A program made the position numbers and the translations under genes. The notes beneath the pieces were generated by a model that was not told where the DNA came from, searched no databases, and was given only the letters and a program-made list of their open reading frames with translations. A stretch of DNA of 46,946 nucleotides from positions 60,650 to 107,595 of the forward strand of contig NZ_LWBU01000001.1 in NCBI RefSeq assembly GCF_001646665.1. The letters are read 5' to 3'. This stretch comes from Streptomyces noursei. Its GTDB lineage: Bacteria > Actinomycetota > Actinomycetes > Streptomycetales > Streptomycetaceae. This document shows positions 1 through 7,818 of this stretch, piece by piece (position 1 is the stretch's first letter; each line of letters begins with the position of its first letter).

Positions 1-1559
1 GCGACCGGGGCGGGGGGCTCAGGGGCGGGGTGGCGCTCCGGGAGCAGGGCCAGGACGGCCTGCCGGTGCGCCTCCGTCGTCGCCTCGTCGTACGGGTCGG
101 GCGTCGCCGGGACCTGGAGCCTGAGCACCGGCCCGGTGCCGAGCCGGGCGTACCCCCGCCCGGGCGGGACGTACGGGACGGGCGTGGTGGGCGGGGCGGC
201 GTCCAGGACGTACCGCACCTGCTCGGGGCCGGCGGGCCCGAGGACGACCCTGGCGCGGGTGTGGGAGAGCACGGACTCGCCCAGCGCGTCGAGGCTGTCG
301 AACTGCTCGGCGACGACCACCGTCACGTGGGCGGCCCGGCCGTGCCGCAGGGGGATCTGGAGCAGCGACTGCGGGTCCGGCCGCCCGTCGGCCGCGGCCA
401 GGTGGCCGAACACGCTCGGCCGGTCCACCAGGATCCACAGGGGCCGCCTGGTGTCCTCCGGCGCCGGGTGCCCGGCCTGCCGCGCCCGGTTGGCGGCGAT
501 CAGCCGCCGTTCCGTCTCGTGCGCCGCCCATTCCAGGGTCGCCAGCGCGCCGCCCAGCCCGCATTCGACCGCCAGGACCCCGGCGCGCCCGACGAGGCAG
601 GCGTACTCGCCGGTGCCGCTGCCCTCCACGACGACGACGTCGCCGTGCTGGAGGGCCTGCAGGGCGATGGAGCGCAGGAGGGTGGTGGTGCCGCTGCCGG
701 GCTGCCCGACGGCCAGCAGATGCGGTTCCGTCGAGCGCGGTCCGGTGCGCCACACCACCGGCGGGGCGTCCCGCGGCTCGTCACCGTCCAGCACCGGTAC
801 GGTCCGCTGGACCGCCTCGGGATCGGTGAACCCCAGCACCGTCTCGCCCGGTGCCGTGACGAAGCGCTGGGCGGCCACGGTGGTGGGCAGCGCCGGAAGC
901 ACCCGCATGAGGAGCTGGTTCCCCTCCTCGTCCCAGTCGAAGAGGTACTCCCTGCCCCGCCCGGACTTGGCGTGCAGGAGTTGCTCGATCCTCGCCCGGG
1001 ACGCGGCCTCGCCGTCCGTGAAGTACGCGGGGTAGGTGATGCGCAGCCGGGCCGGCCGGCCGTCGCCGTCGAACGCGAAGTCGCTGAACGCCTTGGTCCA
1101 GTCACCGCCGTGGGCGAACAGCGGGCTCGGGTCCTCGGGCACGGAGAAGTACGGCACCAGCGCCTCGTACAGCGCCCGGAGCCGTTCGGTCTCCGCCTCG
1201 TCGGGCCCGGTCTTCACGACCGGGCGTTCGCGCCCCTGCCAGGCCGCCGCGCCCATCACCGTGACCAGGGCCAGCAGGGGCCCGTACGGGACGAGTGCGA
1301 CGGCCATGACGCAGGCCGCGACCACGAACAGCGCGGGACCGCGCCGCTCCCTGGGGGTCGCGGCCCATCTGGCGCGTGCGGCCCCGCCCAGCTTCCGCAG
1401 GCCACGCGTGATCGTGATCAGCGGATGGAGGACGTCCGTGGCGCCGTCGGCGGCCGTTCGTGCGATCTCCCGGCCGCGGGCGATCCGGGCAGTGGCGCTG
1501 CTCGGAAGGCTCGTGATGCCCGGGAGGTTCGGGATGCGCGGAAGAGGGCGCCGGGCCAC
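1..1559 (-). CDS. FtsK/TraB-like P-loop membrane protein with degenerate Walker A (partial)
   Basis: The gene reads from a GTG at 1559 (SD AGGAG at 1566-1570, 6-nt spacing) and leaves the window at base 1, so about 519 N-terminal codons are visible and the C-terminus is missing. It has a hydrophobic segment of two short helices near residues 75-100 (ALFVVAACVMAVALVPYGPL...) followed by a soluble part. A P-loop-like motif GQPGSGTTT lies at residues 285-293, and a hydrophobic strand ending in Asp (LWILVD) about 90 residues later resembles Walker B. The architecture of N-terminal membrane helices followed by a RecA-like ATPase fold suggests the FtsK/SpoIIIE/TraB group. The invariant Walker lysine is a threonine here (T291), so ATP hydrolysis is doubtful. 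The small membrane protein gene at 1603-1797 is 43 bp upstream and probably cotranscribed. The family assignment is inferred from motif order, not from a clear signature. Confidence 0.75.
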   Translation of the reverse strand, partial: MARRPLPRIPNLPGITSLPSSATARIARGREIARTAADGATDVLHPLITITRGLRKLGGAARARWAATPRERRGPALFVVAACVMAVALVPYGPLLALVTVMGAAAWQGRERPVVKTGPDEAETERLRALYEALVPYFSVPEDPSPLFAHGGDWTKAFSDFAFDGDGRPARLRITYPAYFTDGEAASRARIEQLLHAKSGRGREYLFDWDEEGNQLLMRVLPALPTTVAAQRFVTAPGETVLGFTDPEAVQRTVPVLDGDEPRDAPPVVWRTGPRSTEPHLLAVGQPGSGTTTLLRSIALQALQHGDVVVVEGSGTGEYACLVGRAGVLAVECGLGGALATLEWAAHETERRLIAANRARQAGHPAPEDTRRPLWILVDRPSVFGHLAAADGRPDPQSLLQIPLRHGRAAHVTVVVAEQFDSLDALGESVLSHTRARVVLGPAGPEQVRYVLDAAPPTTPVPYVPPGRGYARLGTGPVLRLQVPATPDPYDEATTEAHRQAVLALLPERHPAPEPPAPV

Positions 1560-1602
1560 GTCGTACTCCTGATCCTGGGGTCGTGGAGGGGGCCGCTGCG
1601 GG

Positions 1603-1797
1603 TCAGAACTTGATCCCGCCCAGCAGGCTGGCCAGGCTCGCGCCGCCCGCGGTGATGCTGGGTGCGATCGCGGTGCCCGCGAGGTAGAAGCCGAAGAGTG
1701 CGCAGACGAGGGCGTGGGAGGCCTTGAGCCCGTCCTTCTTGAAGAAGAGGAAGACGATGATGCCGAGCAGTACCACGCCTGAGATGGACAGGATCAT
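1603..1797 (-). CDS. Small two-helix membrane protein (64 aa)
   Basis: A 64-residue protein with two hydrophobic helices: residues 1-20 (ILSISGVVLLGIIVFLFF, followed by the basic KKDG turn) and about 27-48, then a Gly/Ala/Ser-rich tail ending GGIKF. The ATG at 1797 has a good SD (AGGAGA in the preceding CAGGAGATCCCCTC). It lies 43 bp upstream of the FtsK-like gene in the same direction and is probably its operon partner. In Streptomyces conjugative plasmids, small hydrophobic Spd proteins accompany FtsK-like TraB. A comparable pairing is possible here, but this is inference from size, topology and neighbourhood. No function can be read from the sequence itself. Confidence 0.8.
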   Translation of the reverse strand: MILSISGVVLLGIIVFLFFKKDGLKASHALVCALFGFYLAGTAIAPSITAGGASLASLLGGIKF

Positions 1798-2136
1798 GAG
1801 GGGATCTCCTGGGTGAGGGGACAGTCACCTTGAGTACTTCCAGCCTCACAGCAAGTATCTATGTGATTAAAGATGCAAATGGGTGAAATTATCCGGTTTT
1901 CACTTCATCGGCGGACGGGGGACCGCGCCGACACGGTCCCCGTGCCCCGGGCCATCCTTTGCCACCGGCGGGCCGGGCCGCGTGAACGGCCGGGCAGTAC
2001 CCTGTCGGTTCACTCGTACGGCTCTCCCGCCGTGCGCACCGGTTCAACCGGGTACATGCAGGTCAACGCGGCTGTCGCGGCCGCGCGCGTCCATGGTCGC
2101 CATGACGCGTCAACGAGGTGAGAGGCGGTACGTCCG
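1798..2136. promoter_or_regulatory. Divergent intergenic region with AT-rich island
   Basis: This 339-bp gap separates the divergent 64-aa membrane protein gene and the ankyrin gene and must hold both promoters. Bases around 1855-1910 (including tgattaaagatgcaaatg) are strikingly AT-rich for this genome and are the best candidate promoter or regulator-binding zone. I could not match a convincing -35/-10 pair. Short readable frames within it have poor GC3 and are not supported as genes. Confidence 0.4.
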
Positions 2137-2529
2137 ATGAGTGAAACCCCGGACCCCGAGGTGATCGAGCTGGCGTCCAAGGTCTTCGATCTTGCACGGC
2201 AGGGTGACGCCGAGGCGCTCGCCGCCTACGTCGACGCCGGTGTGCCCGCGAACCTCACCAACGACAAGGGCGACTGCCTGGTGATGCTCGCCGCCTACCA
2301 CGGCCAGGAGGAGGCGGTGGCGGCCCTCCTGGAGCGCGGCGCCGACCCCGACCGCATCAACGACCGGGGCCAGACCCCGATCGCGGGAGCCGTCTTCAAG
2401 GGCGAGGACGGCATCGTCCGCGCCCTCCTCGCGGCCGGGGCCGATCCGGAAGCAGGAACTCCGTCCGCCGTGGATACCGCCAGGATGTTTGGGAAGACAC
2501 ACCTGCTGGAGCTGTTCGAGTCCCGGTGA
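2137..2529 (+). CDS. Ankyrin-repeat protein (130 aa)
   Basis: This short soluble protein is built of about three to four ankyrin repeats. Repeat-like units begin near residues 14 (VFDLARQGDAEALAAYVDAG), 45 (GDCLVMLAAYHGQEEAVAAL) and 78 (GQTPIAGAVFKGEDGIVRAL), each followed by the characteristic LLxxGADPD/E turn. No signal peptide or membrane segment is present. Ankyrin repeats mediate protein-protein contacts, so the partner and role cannot be deduced. The ATG at 2137 is preceded by GAGGCGG 8 nt upstream. The gene is followed on the same strand by a Cys-ending mini-peptide gene and a HEAT-repeat gene, and the three could share a transcript. Confidence 0.9.
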   Translation: MSETPDPEVIELASKVFDLARQGDAEALAAYVDAGVPANLTNDKGDCLVMLAAYHGQEEAVAALLERGADPDRINDRGQTPIAGAVFKGEDGIVRALLAAGADPEAGTPSAVDTARMFGKTHLLELFESR

Positions 2530-2565
2530 ACGAGTGCTGAACGCCAGGTGAGAGCGGTGCCGTAA

Positions 2566-2700
2566 ATGTGGTCGCGGTGGCGAAATGGCTGGGTCATCAT
2601 GGCGTCGGGCCCGAACGGGGCCACCGACGAGAGGCAGAGGAAGATGGTCATCACCAAGCGGAAGACGACGGGCGGCTCCACATGTTGCTGCGCGGCCTAG
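2566..2700 (+). CDS. Mini-peptide with C-terminal Gly-Gly and triple cysteine
   Basis: A 44-codon frame starts at ATG 2566, or a 33-codon form starts at ATG 2599, and ends at TAG 2698-2700. The shorter form has a charged N-terminal part (TDERQRKMVITKRKTTGG) and ends STCCCAA. The coding case rests on codon use: 31 of 33 third positions from 2599 are G or C, whereas the overlapping longer frame starting at 2568 has many A/T third positions. An AGGTGAG element at 2546-2552 lies 13 nt before the upstream ATG, and the 2599 start has no clear SD, so the start is undecided. The Gly-Gly followed by a Cys cluster recalls bacteriocin/RiPP leader processing sites or a metal-binding tail, but no modification enzyme or peptidase gene is adjacent. 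Function unknown. Confidence 0.55.
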   Translation: MWSRWRNGWVIMASGPNGATDERQRKMVITKRKTTGGSTCCCAA

Positions 2701-2778
2701 GTCATCACCGATCCCCGGTCACCCCGGGGTCCCCGGTCACCTCCGGGTGCGTCGACAGCTTGATGTGAGGCATTTTCC

Positions 2779-4197
2779 ATGTTCGATCCAGTCATAGCGC
2801 CGAGCGGCACGCTGCTCGGCCTGCTGCAGAGGGGTCGCGGCGACGGCACGCTGCACGCGCTGGCCGCGCCACGGGCGGAAGCCCTCGCGGCCCTCAACCA
2901 CTGCGTCCTCCACGACCCCCGCCAGGACTGGCAGGTCGAGAACCGCTCCCTCTACTACGCACGCCTCTACCTGGATCTGCACGGCGGGCTCGGGGAGATC
3001 GAGGCCCACCTCTTCGGTGTCGAGGACCACCTCGACACCGAGGAGTCACGGACCGGTCTCGCGCTCGCCGTCCTCGGCCACCTCGCCGCGTACGGCCGCG
3101 AGGACGCCCTCGCCCTGCTGCGCCGGTACGCCGCCACCGGCACCAATTGGTCGTGGGCCCTCGACGAGCTGGCCCTGCGCGACGACGACTCCGGGCTGCG
3201 CGCACTCGCCGCCCCGATCCTCGCCAGGTTCCCCGCCACCCCCGAGGGCGACGCCGAGCTGGCCGCCGCCGTACGGGACGCCTTCGAGCCCCGCCCGTGG
3301 CGGCTGTGGGCCGACGACCGGCGGGAAGCGATCGGCAGCCGGGTGCGCGCCGCCGGGGAACAGGGCTCCTTCGACCGGTGGCAGCGACAGCTGCGCCCCA
3401 CCGGCCCCCGGCCGGGCTGGAGCGTCCGGGCCGTCTTCGAGTGGGCCCAGGAGGGCCTGGAGCGCGGTTCCGCGCTCCACGTGCCGGCCGCCCGCTGCCT
3501 GACCGCCGTCGCCGGCCCCGACGACCGCCCGCTGATCGTCGAGGCGGCCCGCGGAGGCCCGGACGGCGCGCGCTGCGCCGCCCTGCACTACCTGGCCGAG
3601 GCGCGGGACCCCGTCGTGCTCGACCTCATCGAGGCCGCGGCGGCCGACGACTCCCGGGTCGTCGCGGAAGCCGCCGTCGCCGCCTTCGAGCGGATGTGCG
3701 GCGACGAGGCCGTCGACCGCGCCCGCGGCTGGGTGCACCGCCCCGACCCGCTGGGCGTCTCGGCGGCCGGCGTGCTCGCCTGCCGGGGCGATGCCCGCGA
3801 CGCCCCGCTCGTCCTCGGCGCGCTGCGCGAGGCCGTACGGTCCGACGGCCCCGACGCGCAGGCGCTGCACGCGCTCGTCGACGGGGCGGGCCGGCTGGGC
3901 GTGGCCTGCGCCGCGCCCGTACTGCGCCACATCTACCGCGAGACCGCCTCCTCCCATCTGCGCGGCCGCACCGCCCGCGCCCTCGCCGCCACCGACCCCT
4001 CCTTCCCGAACGGGTTCGCCGTCGAATGCCTGTGGGACTGCGAGGAGACCACCCGGGAGATCGCCGCCCTGCACGCCGAGACCGGCGACGTCCGCGTGGC
4101 CGAGCGACTGCGCCGTCTCGCCGCCGACCCCGCCGAGGAGGACGAGGTGCAGACCGCCGTACGGAGCAGGATCGGCCCGGACCTGCCCAAGGTCTGA
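2779..4197 (+). CDS. HEAT-repeat protein (472 aa)
   Basis: A 472-residue soluble protein made of helical repeats. Units of about 30 residues are clearest in the second half, for example LIVEAARGGPDGARCAALHY, VVLDLIEAAAADDSRVVAEA and APLVLGALREAVRSDGPDAQ, which fit HEAT or PBS-lyase-like HEAT repeats. The N-terminal third (FDPVIAPSGTLLGLLQRGRG...) is more divergent. No enzyme motif, signal peptide or membrane segment is seen. The ATG at 2779 follows GTGAGG with 8-nt spacing. The gene comes 78 bp after the Cys-ending mini-peptide gene. A scaffolding role is the usual expectation for such folds, but no partner is identifiable. Confidence 0.85.
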   Translation: MFDPVIAPSGTLLGLLQRGRGDGTLHALAAPRAEALAALNHCVLHDPRQDWQVENRSLYYARLYLDLHGGLGEIEAHLFGVEDHLDTEESRTGLALAVLGHLAAYGREDALALLRRYAATGTNWSWALDELALRDDDSGLRALAAPILARFPATPEGDAELAAAVRDAFEPRPWRLWADDRREAIGSRVRAAGEQGSFDRWQRQLRPTGPRPGWSVRAVFEWAQEGLERGSALHVPAARCLTAVAGPDDRPLIVEAARGGPDGARCAALHYLAEARDPVVLDLIEAAAADDSRVVAEAAVAAFERMCGDEAVDRARGWVHRPDPLGVSAAGVLACRGDARDAPLVLGALREAVRSDGPDAQALHALVDGAGRLGVACAAPVLRHIYRETASSHLRGRTARALAATDPSFPNGFAVECLWDCEETTREIAALHAETGDVRVAERLRRLAADPAEEDEVQTAVRSRIGPDLPKV

Positions 4198-4334
4198 CGG
4201 TCTGACCGAAGTGCGCCGAGTCGCCCCGATCGGCGCAGGGACGCGGGGCCGTGCGGGCAAACGCTCATGGGACGTTCCCCGCACGGACAGATCCAAGTCG
4301 GTGGGGCCACGCCGGGCGGGACGACAACACCCTT

Positions 4335-5543
4335 ATGCGTGTCGTCATCGTCACCGAGTCCTTCCCTCCCGACGTCAACGGTGTGGCGCACTGCGCCCTG
4401 CAGACCGCCCGGCACCTCGCCGGACGCGGCCACGACCCGCTCGTCATCGCGCCGGCCGCCCCCGGCGCCGCCCCGGACGCCCCGGGCGGCGCCGGGGACG
4501 CGTACGGCCCCGCCCCGGCGCGGGCCGTCCCCGCGGGCGGCGGCCCGGCGGACGGACACCCGGACGCCGACGCACCCTGCCGGGTCGTCCGCGTCCCCTC
4601 CCTGCCGCTGCCCGGATACCCGCAGGTCCGGGTGGCGCTGCCCAGCCGGCGGGTGGCCGCCGCCATCGCCGGGCACCGGCCCGACCTCGTCCATCTGGCG
4701 AGCCCCTTCGTGCTCGGCGTACGGGGCATGGCGGCCGCCGCCCGGCTCGGCCTGCCCACCGTCGCGGTCTACCAGACCGACCTCGCCGGCTACGCCCGCA
4801 CCTACGTCGGCGCCGGCGAAGCGGCGGCCTGGCGGCGGCTGCGCGCCGTGCACGGCGCCGCCGACCGGACCCTCGCCCCCTCCACCGCCGCGGTCCGCGA
4901 CCTGGAGCGGCACGGGGTGGCGCGGGTACGGCTCTGGCCGCGCGGCGTCGACACCGTGCGGTTCCGTCCCGGACTGCGGGACGCGGGCCTGCGCCGGGAG
5001 CTGGCGCCCGGCGGGGAACTGCTCGTCGGGTACGTGGGGCGGCTCGCGCCCGAGAAGCGGGTGGAGCTGCTCGCCGGGGTGTGCGGCCTGCCCGGCGTAC
5101 GGGTGGTCGTCGTCGGCGACGGGCCGAGCGAAGGGGCCCTGCGCCGGGCGCTGCCCGGCGCCGCGTTCCTGGGGCGCCGGACCGGTCCCGGGCTCGCCCG
5201 GATCTTCGCCTCCCTGGACGTGTTCGCGCACACCGGCCCCCATGAGACGTTCTGCCAGACCGTGCAGGAGGCCATGGCCGCCGGCGTCCCGGTGATCGCC
5301 CCCGCCGCGGGCGGGCCCCTCGACCTGGTCGACCACGGCCGGACCGGCCTCCTCGTCCCCCCGCACGACCCGGATGCCCTGCGGGCCGCCGTGGCGGCGC
5401 TGGCCGCCGACCCCGCCCTGCGCGCCGCCCACGGACGCGCGGGACGGGCGGCGGTCGAGGACAGGACCTGGGCGGCCGTCGGCGACCGGCTCATCGGCCA
5501 CTACGGCGACGTGCTGCGCGAGCGGACGGTGGTGGCGGCATGA
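4335..5543 (+). CDS. GT4-family glycosyltransferase
   Basis: A 402-aa retaining glycosyltransferase of GT-B fold. The N-terminal Rossmann half begins MRVVIVTESFPPDVNGVAH, typical of GT4 mannosyltransferases related to PimB/MgtA. The acceptor half contains YQTDLAGYARTYVG. The nucleotide-sugar half has VGYVGRLAPEKRVELL and the diagnostic motif HETFCQTVQEAMAAGVPVI near residues 300-318 (E-x7-E). An Ala/Pro/Gly-rich stretch at roughly residues 42-80 looks like a family-atypical low-complexity insertion. I chose ATG 4335 because the motif-bearing N-terminus starts there. In-frame codons upstream are not typical coding sequence, and there is no clear SD. It starts a four-gene coupled operon. The sugar donor and acceptor cannot be specified; cell-envelope glycolipid mannosylation is a family-based guess. 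Confidence 0.9.
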   Translation: MRVVIVTESFPPDVNGVAHCALQTARHLAGRGHDPLVIAPAAPGAAPDAPGGAGDAYGPAPARAVPAGGGPADGHPDADAPCRVVRVPSLPLPGYPQVRVALPSRRVAAAIAGHRPDLVHLASPFVLGVRGMAAAARLGLPTVAVYQTDLAGYARTYVGAGEAAAWRRLRAVHGAADRTLAPSTAAVRDLERHGVARVRLWPRGVDTVRFRPGLRDAGLRRELAPGGELLVGYVGRLAPEKRVELLAGVCGLPGVRVVVVGDGPSEGALRRALPGAAFLGRRTGPGLARIFASLDVFAHTGPHETFCQTVQEAMAAGVPVIAPAAGGPLDLVDHGRTGLLVPPHDPDALRAAVAALAADPALRAAHGRAGRAAVEDRTWAAVGDRLIGHYGDVLRERTVVAA

Positions 5544-6694
5544 GCCTGCGCATCGTACGGCTGGCGAACTTCGTCACCCCCGCCTCCGGGGGCCTGCGCA
5601 CCGCCCTCGACGAACTCGGCCGCGGATACCTCGCCGCCGGTCACGAGCCGGTCCTCGTGGTGCCCGGCGAGACCATGAGCGACCGGATCACCCCGCAGGG
5701 CAGGGTGATCACCCTGCCCGGACCGGTAGTGCCCGGCACGGGCGGCTACCGCGTCCTGACCGACCGCCCGCGGCTGCGGCGGCTGCTCGGCGAACTCGGC
5801 CCCGACCGCCTGGAGGTCTCCGACCGCACCACCCTGCGCTGGACGGGCGAGTGGGCCCGGCGCGCCAGGGTGCCCGCGGTGATGGTCTCCCACGAGACCG
5901 CCGACGGCGTCCTGCGCGCCTGGGGGGTGCCGGGCCCGGTCGCCGGGCGCACCGCCGACCGGCTCAACCGCCGCAGCGCGTGGGCCTACGCCCGGATCGT
6001 GTGCACCACCGAGTGGGCGGAGCGCGAGTTCGTACGCGTCGGGGCGCGCAACGTCGTGCGCGCGCCGCTCGGTGTCGACCTGCGGCGCTGCCGGCCCGGC
6101 CTGCGCAGAGCCGCCCTGCGGGCCCGCCACGCGCCGCCCGGCGCCGACGTGCTGCTCCTGCTCTGCTCCCGGCTCTCGGTGGAGAAACGGCCCGGCACGG
6201 CCCTGGACACCGTCGCGGAGCTGCGCGCACGCGGTGTCCGGGCGGCCCTGGTGGTCGCCGGGGACGGGCCGCTGCGCCCCTGGCTGGAGCGGCGGGCCCG
6301 AGGGCTCGGCGTCCGGTTCCTGGGGCACGTGCCCGACCGCGACGAGGTGGCGGGCCTCCAGGCCTCGGCGGACGTGTGCCTCGCGCCGGGGCCGGCGGAG
6401 ACGTTCGGGCTGTCGGCCCTGGAGGCGCTCGCCTGCGGCACCCCGGTCGTCGTCGGCGCCGGCTCCGCGCTGCCCGAGGTGGTGGGCGACGCCGGGGCGG
6501 CCGCCCAGGACGACCCCGCCGCGTTCGCCGACGCCGTGATCCGGCTGCTGGCCCGCCCGGAGGAGGAGCGCCGCGCGGCGGCACGCGCGCGTGCCGAGCT
6601 GTTCGGCTGGGACCGGGCCGTACGGGCGTTCCTCGCGGCCCACGACGCCCCCGCGCCCCCGGTGCCCGCCTCCGCCCCCCGGGTCCCGGCGTGA
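5540..6694 (+). CDS. GT4-family glycosyltransferase
   Basis: A 384-aa GT-B glycosyltransferase, paralogous to the upstream gene. It begins LRIVRLANFVTPASGGLRTAL (glycine-rich donor-fold loop). The donor-binding half has LSVEKRPGTALDTV, VVAGDGPLRPWLE and the signature AETFGLSALEALACGTPVVV. The ATG at 5540 overlaps the TGA of the previous gene in the four-base ATGA, indicating translational coupling. Its own stop overlaps the GTG of the SGNH gene. Two coupled GT4 enzymes suggest consecutive glycosylation steps on one acceptor, perhaps a glycolipid or teichoic/teichuronic-type polymer. That is inference. The C-terminus ends in a short Pro/Ala tail. Confidence 0.9.
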   Translation: MSLRIVRLANFVTPASGGLRTALDELGRGYLAAGHEPVLVVPGETMSDRITPQGRVITLPGPVVPGTGGYRVLTDRPRLRRLLGELGPDRLEVSDRTTLRWTGEWARRARVPAVMVSHETADGVLRAWGVPGPVAGRTADRLNRRSAWAYARIVCTTEWAEREFVRVGARNVVRAPLGVDLRRCRPGLRRAALRARHAPPGADVLLLLCSRLSVEKRPGTALDTVAELRARGVRAALVVAGDGPLRPWLERRARGLGVRFLGHVPDRDEVAGLQASADVCLAPGPAETFGLSALEALACGTPVVVGAGSALPEVVGDAGAAAQDDPAAFADAVIRLLARPEEERRAAARARAELFGWDRAVRAFLAAHDAPAPPVPASAPRVPA

Positions 6695-7818
6695 CGGCGA
6701 CGGGGACGGCGTCGGGAAGAGCCGCGGCGGAAGGAACCGCGGGCGCGGCGGGAAGGGCGGCCGGGCGGCGGGCGGTGGTGCGGTTCGCCGCGCTCGGGGA
6801 CTCGCTGACCGCCGGGGTCGGCGACCCGGTGGGCGACGGGCTGCGCGGGTGGGCCGCGCTGCTCGCGGGCGGGCTCGTCGCCGATGACGCCGACAACGCC
6901 GACGCCGACGACGCCGACGACGGGAGCGGGGAGGCGGCCGGGGGAGCGGTCCGGTTCCGCAACTTCGCCGTCGCCGGCGCCCGGGCCCGGGACGTCGCCG
7001 CGTTCCAGCTGCCGCGGGCACTCGCGTACCGGCCGGACGTCGTCTCCGTCGTCGTCGGCATGAACGACACCCTGCGCCGCACCTTCGACATCACCGAGGT
7101 GGCCCTCGCCCTGGATCGCACCTGCGCCGCGCTGTCCGCCCGGGGCGCCGTGCTGCTGACCGCGTGCCTGCCCGATCCCGGCGCCGTGCTGGGCCTGCCC
7201 GGGCCCCTCGCCCGCCCCCTCGCACGCCGCCAGCGGCAGGTCGACGCCGTCGTGCACACCCTGTCCGCCCGGTACGGCGCCGTCCACCTGCACCTGGCGG
7301 ACGCCGCCTGGGTGGCCGACCGCACCCTGTGGAGCGCCGACCGGCTGCACCCGGGGGAGCGCGGGCACCGGACGATCGCCGCGCGGTTCCACGCCCTGCT
7401 CGCCGAGCGCGGCCTCGCGCACGCGGCCGCGCCGGGGCGTGAACCGCGGCAGCCGCCGCCCTCCCGCGCGGACGCCCTGCGGTGGCTGGCGACCGCCGGG
7501 ACGGGCTGGCTGCTGCGGCGCTGCCACGACCTGCTGCCCGACCTGCTCCGGCTCGCCGGGGCGGAGGTGCGGCACCGGGCGCGCGGCACCGGCACGCTGC
7601 TCGACCTGCGTGCCGAACGGTCCCTGGCGGCCGCGCTGGCGGCGGTCTCCGGTCCGGCCTCGGTCTCCGGTCCGGCCCAGTTCGCCGGTCCTGCCCCGGC
7701 CTCCGGGCCGCCGGCGGTCCTTGCGGGTCCGGCCGGCGTCGGGAGTCCTGCGGCCTCCGCGCGGCCCGTCCCGGTCCCGGTGCCCACCGCGGTCCCCCTT
7801 GCCACAATGGGGGAATGA
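6691..7818 (+). CDS. SGNH/GDSL-family hydrolase
   Basis: A 375-aa serine esterase/lipase-type hydrolase. Block I is [11 protein letters not shown] with nucleophile Ser38. Block III is VVVGMNDT, supplying the oxyanion Asn. Block V is [12 protein letters not shown] with the catalytic Asp/His pair. The core spans about residues 28-250, followed by a roughly 125-residue extension rich in Pro/Ser/Ala repeats ([20 protein letters not shown]). An acidic tandem stretch ([13 protein letters not shown]) interrupts the domain between blocks I and II. The start is GTG 6691, overlapping the previous stop as GTGA. No signal peptide is evident, so it may act in the cytoplasm on a product of the two glycosyltransferases, for example in deacylation or deacetylation. 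The substrate is unknown. Confidence 0.88.
   Translation: MTATGTASGRAAAEGTAGAAGRAAGRRAVVRFAALGDSLTAGVGDPVGDGLRGWAALLAGGLVADDADNADADDADDGSGEAAGGAVRFRNFAVAGARARDVAAFQLPRALAYRPDVVSVVVGMNDTLRRTFDITEVALALDRTCAALSARGAVLLTACLPDPGAVLGLPGPLARPLARRQRQVDAVVHTLSARYGAVHLHLADAAWVADRTLWSADRLHPGERGHRTIAARFHALLAERGLAHAAAPGREPRQPPPSRADALRWLATAGTGWLLRRCHDLLPDLLRLAGAEVRHRARGTGTLLDLRAERSLAAALAAVSGPASVSGPAQFAGPAPASGPPAVLAGPAGVGSPAASARPVPVPVPTAVPLATMGE

Noticed and set aside
2568..2768. 66-codon plus-strand frame overlapping the Cys-ending peptide
   Set aside because: Poor GC3 with many A/T third positions; the overlapping shorter frame has far better codon use.
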